From an uncultured Atopobium sp. (GTDB taxonomy: Bacteria; Actinomycetota; Coriobacteriia; Coriobacteriales; Atopobiaceae), in assembly GCA_946997485.1 (NCBI GenBank), contig CAMPVF010000002.1, positions 62,001 to 126,000 on the forward strand: a stretch of DNA of 64,000 nucleotides. The letters are read 5' to 3'. Position numbers and translations under genes: made by a program. A model generated the notes under the pieces. It saw only the letters and a list, made by a program, of their open reading frames with translations, was not told where the DNA came from and ran no database searches. Positions 52,816 through 61,638 of the stretch are shown piece by piece; positions within the stretch are counted from its first letter, which is position 1, and every line of letters starts with the position of its first letter.

Positions 52816-55260
52816 ATGGTTACAACTGCTCATACACAGAACGTTTCGTCTGCGTTCGACGCTTATGAAGGCTTAAGCTCGGCGCAGGTTACCACGTGCA
52901 TTCAGCAGGGGCTTTGCAATACCAATTCCGACATCAAAACAAAAAGCATCTCGCAAATTGTTGCCACGCACGCGCTTACCCTTTTTAATGTTGTAAACAT
53001 TGTGCTTGCTATTTTGGTGCTTACAACAGGGCAGTTTCGCAATATCTTGTTTATGGTTATTGTGTTTCTCAACCTTGTGATTGGTATTTCGCAAGAAATC
53101 CGCGCCAAGCTCCTTGTTGACAAGCTGTCTATTGTGAGTGCAAAAAAGGTGCGCGTTATTCGCGATCATATGCAGCAATCTATCCATATAAACGATATTG
53201 TTCTCGGCGATTATGTGCTGTTATCCCGCGGTGAGCAGGCGCCCGCCGACGGCAGCGTTATCGCAGGTGCTGCGTCTATGGACGAAAGCTTGCTTACGGG
53301 CGAAAGTAATCCTATCGAAAAAACAACAGGCGCTCCCATTTACTCGGGTTCGTTTGTCGATTCGGGCAGCATGCTCTATAAGGTTGAGCATGTAGCAGGC
53401 GATTGTTATGCTGCTAAAATTAACAATGCGGCAAAATACGTAAAACCGCTTTCAAGCGAAATTGTTATTACAATAAAAACGATTATTTCGTATGCAACAA
53501 TGGTGCTTATTCCTCTTGGAATATTGTTGTTTATCCGTATGTTTTGCATCGATCATCAATCGTACAACGACGCTATTTTGCAAGCAGTAGCTGCTACGGT
53601 GGGGATGATTCCGCAAGGCTTGGTGTTGCTTACGTCTACCATTTTTGCTATAGCTACCACAAAGCTTGCCTATAAGCACGTGCTTGTTCAGCAAAGCTAT
53701 TGTGTCGAAACGCTTGCGCGTGTTGATGTTGTGTGTCTTGATAAAACAGGAACCATTACCACAGGTCACATGCGTGTAACCCGTGTTATCGATGCTACAG
53801 GGAGCGATGATGAGGCACATACGCGTCCGCTTTGTCGCGCTGTGTCGGCTATTTCGTTTGCAACGCGTGATGCTGCCAATGAAACGGCACGCGCGCTTAT
53901 CGACTTTGTGGATATTGCGTCCTTTAGCAGCGCCGATATTGCGCGTAGTATTCCGTTTTCGTCACGTACAAAATATTCCGGCTGCATTACAACCGATGGA
54001 CACGCGTATGTGATGGGTGCGCCTCAATTTGTATTGGGCGCGCGTGCGGACAACTACAACAGTGCTATCGAGTCGTTTGCTGCTATGACACGTGTGCTTG
54101 TTGTTGCTGAGTGCGCGGGCTTTGATGACCATGGTCACATTGTGTACACGTGCCACGATGCCCGCGATGGCGCGTGCAACCATGCATCTGAAGATGGCGT
54201 GCGCGTGCTTGGCTTTGTTGGTATTGCCGAGGAAATTCGCGAAAGTGCACCTTCTACCATTGCATATTTTAAGCAAGAGGGGGTAGACGTGCGCGTTATT
54301 TCGGGCGATGACCCTCGCAGTGTTTCGCAAATTGCACAAACAGTGGGCGTTGTCGATGCCGATAAGTATATCGATTGCTCTTCGCTTGAAGGCGATGAGG
54401 CTATTTCGCGCGCTGCCATGCAGTATCACGTGTTTGGTCGCGTAACTCCGCAGATTAAACAGCGTTTAGTTACCGCGCTTCAGCATCAGGGGCATATTGT
54501 TGCTATGACGGGCGATGGTGTAAACGACATCCTTGCCCTTAAAGAAGCCGATTGCTCTATTGCTATGGCACAAGGGTCGGCGGCTGCGCGCAATGTGTCT
54601 GAGCTCGTGCTTGCCGATAATGATTTTTCGCACATCCCCGACATTGTGGTTGAAGGTCGTCGCTCTATCAACAATCTGCAGCGTTCTGCTGCACTGTTTT
54701 TAACCAAAACGGTTTATTCGGGGCTGCTTGCACTTATCTGTTTGTTGTGTCCGCCTTATCCGTTTATCCCTATTCAAATGTCGCTCATTAATGTTGCAGC
54801 CATTGGTTTGCCGTCATTTTTGCTTGCGCTTGAGGTAAATCGCGCGCGCGTTGAAGGCTCGTTTCTTGCGCACGTGCTGGTGCGAAGCATACCTGCGTCT
54901 ATTGTTATCGTTGCGCAGCTTGTGTTTACGATGCTGTATGGCCGCGCCTGCGCTATTCCCGATAGCAGCATCTCCACGTTGTGCATGATAGAAATGTCTT
55001 GTGTGGGCATCGCCCTTATCTTGCGCATCTCAACGCCGCTTAATGTGCTGCGTAGCTGCGTTCTGTTTTTCAGCATTGCTATTGTTATAATTGGGTATAC
55101 GTGCTTATCCGACTTTTTACGCATGGGCGCGCTTACGTCTTCAATGATGATGCTCTGTGCGGCAATCTCGCTTGTTGGCGTTGTGCTCTTTTTTGTGTTT
55201 TACGCGTATGCCGAAAAGCACTACCCACTTTTAGCTGAGCTTTCTTTAAAAAAGCGGTAG
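52816..55260 (+). CDS. P-type cation-transporting ATPase (CtpE-like)
   Basis: Membrane pump that uses ATP to move a cation; closest in architecture to the CtpE group linked to calcium uptake or export in actinobacteria. Actuator motif LLTGESNP, phosphorylation site CLDKTGTITTG with Asp309, hinge MTGDGVNDILALKEADCSIA, and eight to ten membrane helices. The ion-site motif in helix 4 reads Pro266-Gln-Gly-Leu rather than Pro-Glu-Gly-Leu. No N-terminal heavy-metal-binding domain and no CPC motif, arguing against a copper or zinc pump. 814 residues. Ion specificity cannot be decided from sequence. Confidence 0.88.
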   Translation: MVTTAHTQNVSSAFDAYEGLSSAQVTTCIQQGLCNTNSDIKTKSISQIVATHALTLFNVVNIVLAILVLTTGQFRNILFMVIVFLNLVIGISQEIRAKLLVDKLSIVSAKKVRVIRDHMQQSIHINDIVLGDYVLLSRGEQAPADGSVIAGAASMDESLLTGESNPIEKTTGAPIYSGSFVDSGSMLYKVEHVAGDCYAAKINNAAKYVKPLSSEIVITIKTIISYATMVLIPLGILLFIRMFCIDHQSYNDAILQAVAATVGMIPQGLVLLTSTIFAIATTKLAYKHVLVQQSYCVETLARVDVVCLDKTGTITTGHMRVTRVIDATGSDDEAHTRPLCRAVSAISFATRDAANETARALIDFVDIASFSSADIARSIPFSSRTKYSGCITTDGHAYVMGAPQFVLGARADNYNSAIESFAAMTRVLVVAECAGFDDHGHIVYTCHDARDGACNHASEDGVRVLGFVGIAEEIRESAPSTIAYFKQEGVDVRVISGDDPRSVSQIAQTVGVVDADKYIDCSSLEGDEAISRAAMQYHVFGRVTPQIKQRLVTALQHQGHIVAMTGDGVNDILALKEADCSIAMAQGSAAARNVSELVLADNDFSHIPDIVVEGRRSINNLQRSAALFLTKTVYSGLLALICLLCPPYPFIPIQMSLINVAAIGLPSFLLALEVNRARVEGSFLAHVLVRSIPASIVIVAQLVFTMLYGRACAIPDSSISTLCMIEMSCVGIALILRISTPLNVLRSCVLFFSIAIVIIGYTCLSDFLRMGALTSSMMMLCAAISLVGVVLFFVFYAYAEKHYPLLAELSLKKR

Positions 55261-55387
55261 GCGAGGCGTAGCGGTCTTACGCGCTTTTTGCACCTGGTGC
55301 CGCCCGCAATTACGTGCAGGTTTGCTTCGCTTTGTGCACGCGGCTATGTACCTATGAGTGTGTATGTGGTTTTGAAAGGATTGTTTT

Positions 55388-56503
55388 GTGATTTGCCCTA
55401 GTTGTCAGGCACATATACCCGATACGGCGCTTCGCTGTCCTGCGTGTCGCGCCGATGTTGAACATACGCGCATGATGACGCGGCTGTCTGTGCGTTTTTG
55501 CAGTACCTGCGGAGCTACGCTTGAGCGCGATGCACACGTATGTTCACATTGCAATACGCCGTGTGAAGTCGCATTTCAACCACGTATACCAGCAGCTGCG
55601 GCAAGCCACGCGCCACAAGCCGCGCCTGCTGTACCTGCTTCGTCTGATGTACGAAACGCTGCATCTACATCATCCGATGCAAAATTTATGGATAATGCTC
55701 GCGATTATACCCATGATAATGGCCACCGCGGCGATTCTGCACTCACAGCACCTGCATCGCGCCCGCAGCCATCGTCGCAGATAGTAAGTGCTATTCCAAG
55801 TGCTCCTGCGGCTAACGACATTACTTCACCTCACGACAGGTTTCCTCGCATGCGCATGCTTATATGGGCACTGGTGTGCGCCGTGATATTTGTTACATCA
55901 ACGGTGCTTGCTATTACGCACCCATGGAATCCGTATGCATATGATACTAAAGCACGCGTGGGACAAGACATGTCGCAAGCAGGTTCGCCGGGCGTTATTA
56001 AGGAGCTTTCGAGTCAAGATAAAAACAATGCCACTGACGGCGATGTAAAAGCCGATGACCAATCCTATGACCAGCTTAAAAGTGCCTACGAAAAGTTAGG
56101 AAAGCAGCAGGTTGCACTTAATGATCTCGAAAGCACATTTCGTAACGCTGTAGCTAATCAGCAAAGCGACTCCTACAGTGATATTGCATCACGTGTGCAC
56201 GCTGCGTCGATTGCTGTAAGCAACATCATTGCGTCGGTGCAGCATGTACATGTAGAAACACACACCTACGAAGACGAAAAGTCGCGCCTTACTACTCTTG
56301 GAAACTGGCTTCGCAACTATTGTGATACGCTCTCTAAGCTTTGTGATTACGCAGCTAAACAGCCACGTGCGCGCGATTTGAAAGCGCGTGTTGATGCAAA
56401 ATTGGGTACGGACGATTCAACAAATAATCAAGACACCTACAAAAATTTGTTTGAAACGCATTACGACGAATATAAACCCGTATATAAGGAGCCAAAAAAG
56501 TAG
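55388..56503 (+). CDS. Membrane protein with two N-terminal zinc ribbons
   Basis: Function unknown. Two CxxC pairs form the first zinc ribbon (Cys3, 6, 17, 20) and two more form the second (Cys38, 41, 52, 55). A disordered Ala/Pro/Ser-rich stretch follows, then one membrane helix at about 156-178 and an outward helical domain of about 190 residues (DQLKSAYEKLGKQQVALNDL). GTG start at 55388 with AAAGGA upstream. A zinc-ribbon start with a single helix is common in uncharacterised Gram-positive envelope proteins. It precedes a cyclophilin and a TPR membrane protein. Confidence 0.8.
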   Translation: MICPSCQAHIPDTALRCPACRADVEHTRMMTRLSVRFCSTCGATLERDAHVCSHCNTPCEVAFQPRIPAAAASHAPQAAPAVPASSDVRNAASTSSDAKFMDNARDYTHDNGHRGDSALTAPASRPQPSSQIVSAIPSAPAANDITSPHDRFPRMRMLIWALVCAVIFVTSTVLAITHPWNPYAYDTKARVGQDMSQAGSPGVIKELSSQDKNNATDGDVKADDQSYDQLKSAYEKLGKQQVALNDLESTFRNAVANQQSDSYSDIASRVHAASIAVSNIIASVQHVHVETHTYEDEKSRLTTLGNWLRNYCDTLSKLCDYAAKQPRARDLKARVDAKLGTDDSTNNQDTYKNLFETHYDEYKPVYKEPKK

Positions 56504-56589
56504 GGGTGGGGCAGCTGCGCGTGTGCTCGCGGCCGTGCTAATTTGCCAAAAATGTGAATGTGCGCAAGGCTTGATATTATTAAACGAAC

Positions 56590-56595
56590 TATAAT
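56590..56595 (+). promoter_or_regulatory. Perfect -10 box upstream of the cyclophilin gene
   Basis: TATAAT at 56590-56595. A TTGATA is only 13 bases upstream (56571-56576), too close for a standard -35, so the promoter is uncertain. Confidence 0.35.
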
Positions 56596-56685
56596 AAGGT
56601 ACTATAACGTACAAGTAAGGTATTATGCCCGTGATATACACGATGTGCTCACGTGCAGCATGTCCAAAACGAAATGAGGTTGCTC

Positions 56686-57228
56686 ATGCAAACATATACG
56701 CCTGCTTACCACGTATTAGGTGATGAGGTTGCTATTTTTGACACGACAAAAGGTACTATTGTTGTGCGTCTTGACGGAGAGGGCGCACCTATTCATGTAG
56801 CAAACTTCTGTGAGCTTGCCCAAAGCGGATTTTATGACGATCTTAAGTTCCATCGCTACGTTCCCGGTTTTGTTATTCAGGGAGGCTGCCCCAATACGCG
56901 TTCAATGACGCCTCAGCAAGTTGCGGCGGGCGGCGCTGGCCCTGATGGCATACCTGGTACTGGTGGTCCTGGTTACTGCATTAAGCAGGAATTCACTACA
57001 AATCCGCGCAACTCGCATGAAGATGGCGCGCTCGCTATGGCGCGCTCGCAGATGCCCGATTCTGCAGGTTCTCAATTTTACTTTTGTCTAGGCGCTCAAC
57101 ATGAGCTCGATTCGGGTTATACTGTATTTGGACAAACTATTGAAGGCAAGGATGTAATCGGACGTCTTCGTCAAGGCGACGGTATCAACAGCATTCGCAT
57201 TGAGCATCGTGCTCCTTCCGTTCAATAA
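56686..57228 (+). CDS. Cyclophilin-type peptidyl-prolyl isomerase
   Basis: Catalyses proline isomerisation in protein folding. 180 residues of the cyclophilin fold: FDTTKGTIVVRL, VANFCELAQSGFYDDLKFHR with catalytic Arg, YVPGFVIQGGCPN, GALAMARSQMPDSAGSQFYF and LDSGYTVFGQTIEGKDVI. No signal peptide, so cytoplasmic. The ATG at 56686 has GAGG at 56675-56678; an in-frame start at 56653 is less likely. Confidence 0.94.
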   Translation: MQTYTPAYHVLGDEVAIFDTTKGTIVVRLDGEGAPIHVANFCELAQSGFYDDLKFHRYVPGFVIQGGCPNTRSMTPQQVAAGGAGPDGIPGTGGPGYCIKQEFTTNPRNSHEDGALAMARSQMPDSAGSQFYFCLGAQHELDSGYTVFGQTIEGKDVIGRLRQGDGINSIRIEHRAPSVQ

Positions 57229-57265
57229 TTCATTTGTTTAACCATTGTTTCCCAAAGGAGACACC

Positions 57266-58579
57266 GTGAATCAACAAGCATATGAACGCGCTAAACAAGC
57301 GTATCAACAAGGCAATATACCCGAGGCTATCGCCTCGCTTACGGCTGCAAAGAACCCCGGTGAGCTTTGTGGTCAGGTCGATCACTTGTTAGGTAATTGC
57401 TACATGAAGATGTCGCAATTTGAGCGCGCTGCGTTTGCGTATGGCGATGCGCTGCGTGATAGTTCCTATGGTCATGTAGGATCTGTTGCGTGTAACCGTG
57501 GTCGCGCCTTTTTAGCAGCACATAAGCCGCAAGATGCTATTGCGTCGCTTACCTGCGCGCTTAAAGATGAAACATATAAAACACCCTATAAGGCATATAT
57601 GGCGCTCGGTAGTGCATATATGTCGCTTAACAATACGCGTGATGCGGGCGTTGCCTATAGAAGCGCTGCTATCGACGCTGCAAACCCCAAGCCGGCCGAA
57701 GCACTGAAGCACCTTGGTCGCTGCTTTATTTTACTTGGTCGTGCTGTCGATGCTATCGAGGCCTATCGTACCGCTCTCGATTTTGCAACGCCGCTCGCCG
57801 ATCAGCATGCCATTTATGCCGATTTGGGATTGGCCTACATTGCTGCAAACCGTATGAGTGAAGCGGTTGATGCCTTCAATCACGCAGTTAAAGATGGCAA
57901 TTTTACGCTTTCGCAAGAGCAGCAAAAAGCATTTGATGCTGCCCGCAAAGCGCTGTCAAACGCAACCGGTTCAGGTCCTTCCGAAACCGATGCGCTGCTT
58001 GCAGCTGCTGGATATGGCTCATCTTCCATGGTTGATCCTCTCGATCCAACAGGTAAATCGGGCGCATTTATGCCGTCACCTGAGGACACCGGATTTTTCT
58101 CAATTAAAGAAGAAGATCTTGTTCAGCAAGACAAAGAACAACGCAAGGTGCGCCGCAAAAAGCACCATGGCGGGCTTATCGCTTTTTTGGTGATAGTGCT
58201 TATTCTCCTTTTGGCTGCTGGTGGTGTGTGCTTTGCCTTTTATAAAGGGTATGGCTGGCCAACTCAAGAAACCATTACCAAAGAGCTGTTTTCCTCTGTT
58301 TCGCAGGGTAAATCTACTGCGCCTTTGTTGTCTAGCCAGGTAAGCATGGCAACTAAGCAATCAATTGAGTCGCTGCTTCCGCGCGATGGCGCTACGGTTG
58401 ATATTAAAGGTATCGATCGCGATATGAACAGCTCAACCATTTATGCAACAGCCACGCTTTCAAAAGGTGGAAAGCAAGATTACACCATTAATTTTGTGCG
58501 CGAAGGTATTGAGTGGAAAGTAAGCGATGTAACTGTTGAGTATGCATCTAAAACTTCTACAAGCTCTACGTTGTCATAA
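57266..58579 (+). CDS. TPR-repeat membrane protein
   Basis: Function unknown. Six or so tetratricopeptide repeats fill residues 1-235 (AYERAKQAYQQGNIPEAIAS, ALGSAYMSLNNTRDAGVAYR, ADLGLAYIAANRMSEAVDAF). A linker and a basic patch (KVRRKKHHGG) lead to one membrane helix at about 302-326, then an outward domain of about 110 residues. So the TPRs face the cytoplasm. GTG start at 57266 with AAGGAG six bases upstream. TPR proteins act as scaffolds; the neighbouring mre operon suggests, but does not show, a role at the envelope. Confidence 0.82.
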   Translation: MNQQAYERAKQAYQQGNIPEAIASLTAAKNPGELCGQVDHLLGNCYMKMSQFERAAFAYGDALRDSSYGHVGSVACNRGRAFLAAHKPQDAIASLTCALKDETYKTPYKAYMALGSAYMSLNNTRDAGVAYRSAAIDAANPKPAEALKHLGRCFILLGRAVDAIEAYRTALDFATPLADQHAIYADLGLAYIAANRMSEAVDAFNHAVKDGNFTLSQEQQKAFDAARKALSNATGSGPSETDALLAAAGYGSSSMVDPLDPTGKSGAFMPSPEDTGFFSIKEEDLVQQDKEQRKVRRKKHHGGLIAFLVIVLILLLAAGGVCFAFYKGYGWPTQETITKELFSSVSQGKSTAPLLSSQVSMATKQSIESLLPRDGATVDIKGIDRDMNSSTIYATATLSKGGKQDYTINFVREGIEWKVSDVTVEYASKTSTSSTLS

Positions 58580-58714
58580 ACCACAGCGCCGTGTGTGCCC
58601 AGCCGTGCAGCCTTGCAGCCGTGCATGATGCCTGGTATTGCTGTTGTTTATGTGCTGCACCACCTGCACACCATGCGTGCATCGTGACGTCCGTATTCTA
58701 GCGTAAGGAACACT

Positions 58715-59758
58715 ATGTCTCTGTTCGATTCATTTTTTGGCGAATATGAAGGCGATTTAGCCATCGATTTGGGTACAGCCAACACGCTTGTTGCCGTGCG
58801 TGGCCAGGGCATCGTGCTTAATGAGCCGTCTGTTGTTGCTATCGATAAAAGCGAAGATCGCGTGCTTGCGGTTGGCGCCGATGCAAAACGTATGATTGGT
58901 CGTACACCAGGCTCTATTACTGCCGAGCGCCCACTGAAGGATGGCGTTATTGCCGATTTTGATGTAACTGAAGTTATGTTGCGCTACTTTATCGAAAAGG
59001 CGCGCGGTAAGCGTCGTCATCCCTGGAGCCCGCGTCCAAGCGTGGTTGTTTGTGTTCCTTCGGGCGTAACGTCAGTAGAAAAACGCGCCGTGTTCGAGGC
59101 AACCATTTCTGCTGGTGCGCGTCAAGCATACCTTATCGAAGAGCCTATGGCGGCTGCTATTGGTGCCGATTTACCTATCGAAGACCCAACCGGATCGATG
59201 GTTGTTGATATTGGTGGTGGTACTACCGAGGTTGCCGTTATTGCTATGGGCGGTATTGTTGTGTCGCAGTCCATTCGTACAGCGGGCGATGAATTCGATC
59301 AAACTATTCTTGAACATGTGCGCGATGCTTACAATTTGTCGATTGGTGAGCGCACTGCCGAGGACATTAAAATTAAAGTTGGTAGTGCTGCTCCTCTTGC
59401 AGAAGAGCTCGATGTTGAGGTAAACGGCCGCGACGTTATGAGTGGTTTGCCAAAAACCGTACGTATCGAAAGCGAAGAAATTCGTCGTGCGCTCGACAAA
59501 CCGTTGGACGAAGTTACCAAAACGGTAAAAGATGCGCTCGACCTTACGCCTCCCGATCTTGCCAGCGACCTTATGTACTACGGCGTACTCCTTACCGGCG
59601 GTGGCGGTTTGCTGCGCGGGCTCGACCAGCGCCTTCGCGACGAAACCGGTGTACCCGTTAATGTAAGTCCTACCTCACTTGAAAACGTTGTAAACGGTTG
59701 CGCAAAGGTGCTTGAAGCAAATGCTCTTTCGGGCGGTTTTGTACAAAGCTCCAATTAG
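58715..59758 (+). CDS. mreB: Rod-shape-determining actin homologue MreB
   Basis: Forms membrane-bound filaments that guide lateral wall synthesis. 347 residues: DLAIDLGTANTLVAVRGQGI, EPSVVAIDK, VCVPSGVTSVEKRAVFEA, VVDIGGGTTEVAVIAMGG, and GVLLTGGGGLLRGLDQRL. GTAAGGAA precedes the ATG. First gene of mreB-mreC-mreD-mrdA, which implies elongated (rod) growth unless lost elsewhere. Confidence 0.96.
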   Translation: MSLFDSFFGEYEGDLAIDLGTANTLVAVRGQGIVLNEPSVVAIDKSEDRVLAVGADAKRMIGRTPGSITAERPLKDGVIADFDVTEVMLRYFIEKARGKRRHPWSPRPSVVVCVPSGVTSVEKRAVFEATISAGARQAYLIEEPMAAAIGADLPIEDPTGSMVVDIGGGTTEVAVIAMGGIVVSQSIRTAGDEFDQTILEHVRDAYNLSIGERTAEDIKIKVGSAAPLAEELDVEVNGRDVMSGLPKTVRIESEEIRRALDKPLDEVTKTVKDALDLTPPDLASDLMYYGVLLTGGGGLLRGLDQRLRDETGVPVNVSPTSLENVVNGCAKVLEANALSGGFVQSSN

Positions 59759-59769
59759 CGGAGGTGCTC

Positions 59770-60966
59770 ATGCCTTCACTCTTTGAGCGCGCAAAACACC
59801 GTGGAACTATTGCGCGCCCTCAAGATAATGCTCTGCGCACCCTTATAGTGTGTGTTGTGCTTTCTGTTGCATTGCTCATTGTTACCACAAGAAGTTTTGC
59901 GCAAGCGCCAATTATGGGTGTGCGCAGTGTTGCCGCGGTGGTTGCTATGCCTGTGCAGTATGTTGCTGCCCTGGTGGGCGCACCTTTTCGTGCAGCTGGC
60001 ACATGGTTTGGTAATGCCGGCGCTGATAGTCAAACACTCTCTGAACTGCAAGAAGAAAACGCCAAACTTACCTCTCAAATAGCTGAGCTCAAAGAAACCG
60101 CCCTTACCGCACAACGCTTGCAAGATTTGCTTGCGCTCAAAAGTTCATACAATTTGCAATCGGTTGCCGTGCGCATTATTGCAGGCTCGCATACCTCGTG
60201 GGAATCAACCGTTACCATCGATAAAGGATCTGCGCATGGTCTTCGCGTGGGTATGCCGGTAGTCGATTCTAACGGCGCTATCGGTCAAATTATCGAATGT
60301 GATGCAACTTCGTCTATTGTGCGTCTTATCTCCGATGAAAAATCGAGCATTTCTGCCATGATCCAGTCGAACCGCGCGCAAGGCATTATTCAAGGCTCTA
60401 TTGACGGTACCGTTAAGCTGCGCTTTATTAACACCAACCTCGAAGCACATGTTGGCGATATTGTTGTAACGAGCGGCCTTGGTGGTATTTTCCCCAAAGG
60501 TATTCCTATCGGTAAAATTGCATCGGTGAATAAAACCCCAGGATCGCTGTATTACGACATTCGTATAACGCCCTTGTCGCAAACCGAAAATCTTGAAGAA
60601 GTGCTTGTTGTAACGTCGCTTACCGAAGAGCAAAAAGCCACTGATAGCGATATGGCAAAAGCAAATGAGCAGGATACTGCCACCAATCAAGATGTTGCTT
60701 CGATAAAAGAGCGCCCCGTGTCTACAACGAATGCCCTCGATGCACATGCACCTGCGAACAATGGCGAAAGCAAGGATGCACATGGTAAGGACGCCTCGTC
60801 GTCTCACACGCAGCAGGGCAAAAAGCCATCAGGCGATAATGCTCCAAGCAACAAATCATCTGCAGACGCAGCTAACAAAAAGGCACAATCGGGCTCATCT
60901 GCCGGTGGTTTTATAATGCCAAGCTGGCCTTTTGCGGCCGTGCATCTAAGCGAAAAGGAGCACTAG
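59770..60966 (+). CDS. mreC: Rod-shape-determining protein MreC
   Basis: Envelope scaffold linking MreB to wall synthases. One membrane helix near residues 20-45, a coiled coil (LSELQEENAKLTSQIAELKE) and the beta-barrel domain with VTIDKGSAHGLRVGMPVVDS and VVTSGLGGIFPKGIPIGKI. After about residue 285 comes a long disordered tail rich in Ala/Ser/Lys/Asn/Gln with His, ending in SWPFAAVHLSEKEH; this tail is longer than usual. ATG at 59770 with GGAGG five bases upstream. Confidence 0.94.
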   Translation: MPSLFERAKHRGTIARPQDNALRTLIVCVVLSVALLIVTTRSFAQAPIMGVRSVAAVVAMPVQYVAALVGAPFRAAGTWFGNAGADSQTLSELQEENAKLTSQIAELKETALTAQRLQDLLALKSSYNLQSVAVRIIAGSHTSWESTVTIDKGSAHGLRVGMPVVDSNGAIGQIIECDATSSIVRLISDEKSSISAMIQSNRAQGIIQGSIDGTVKLRFINTNLEAHVGDIVVTSGLGGIFPKGIPIGKIASVNKTPGSLYYDIRITPLSQTENLEEVLVVTSLTEEQKATDSDMAKANEQDTATNQDVASIKERPVSTTNALDAHAPANNGESKDAHGKDASSSHTQQGKKPSGDNAPSNKSSADAANKKAQSGSSAGGFIMPSWPFAAVHLSEKEH

Positions 60967-60967
60967 T

Positions 60968-61633
60968 ATGCGACTTGCAACGCACTCATTAGCTCCACGA
61001 TCACTTACGTTATGTGCGCTTATCTGCTTTATTATCCACTTAGCGTTTGTACCTGCTATTACGCTTGGAGCGGGACATATTCACATGGCGCTTATCTTTA
61101 CCGGCCTTGTAAGCTTAAGTGAAGGCGGCACACGTGGCATTTGGGCAGGCTTTTTTTCGGGCTTGTTGTTTGATATATATGCGCCTGGTGCATGGGGCAT
61201 GCTCAGTTTGTTACTCTGCATCGCTGCCTTTTGTTTGGGCGCCGACCAGCGCAATCGCATACAAGACAATCTCCTTGTGGCGTCATCGCTGTTTTCTGCC
61301 GCGTGCCTTGCTGTTGTTGTTGTTCAGCTTATATGTATGCTTGCTGCAGGGTATGTAACCGATTTTATTGCAGCGCTCATCTACCGCGTGCTGTCGGTGT
61401 GGATTTTAACATCGCTTGCTTTTGTTCCTGCCGCATGGTTGTATCGAAAATATGTTGCTGCACCTGCGCTTGAGGGTTCTCACGCGCGTCCCAGCAACGC
61501 TCAATCGCTCAGCGCGCACATTGCATCAAGCATTGCAACTACCTTTTCAAAAAAGCGCACGGTTGCTCACATGCCTCATTCTCATTCAAAACTGCGCGTC
61601 TCTTACAAAAGTCGCTATAAGCTGCGCGGGTAG
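60968..61633 (+). CDS. mreD: Rod-shape-determining protein MreD
   Basis: Membrane partner of MreC. About five membrane helices; GIWAGFFSGLLFDIYAPGAWG is the conserved MreD segment. 221 residues, with a basic His/Ser/Lys-rich C-terminal tail of about 45 residues. AAAAGGAG lies at the end of mreC and the ATG is one base after the mreC stop. Confidence 0.92.
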   Translation: MRLATHSLAPRSLTLCALICFIIHLAFVPAITLGAGHIHMALIFTGLVSLSEGGTRGIWAGFFSGLLFDIYAPGAWGMLSLLLCIAAFCLGADQRNRIQDNLLVASSLFSAACLAVVVVQLICMLAAGYVTDFIAALIYRVLSVWILTSLAFVPAAWLYRKYVAAPALEGSHARPSNAQSLSAHIASSIATTFSKKRTVAHMPHSHSKLRVSYKSRYKLRG

Positions 61634-61638
61634 GGCTT

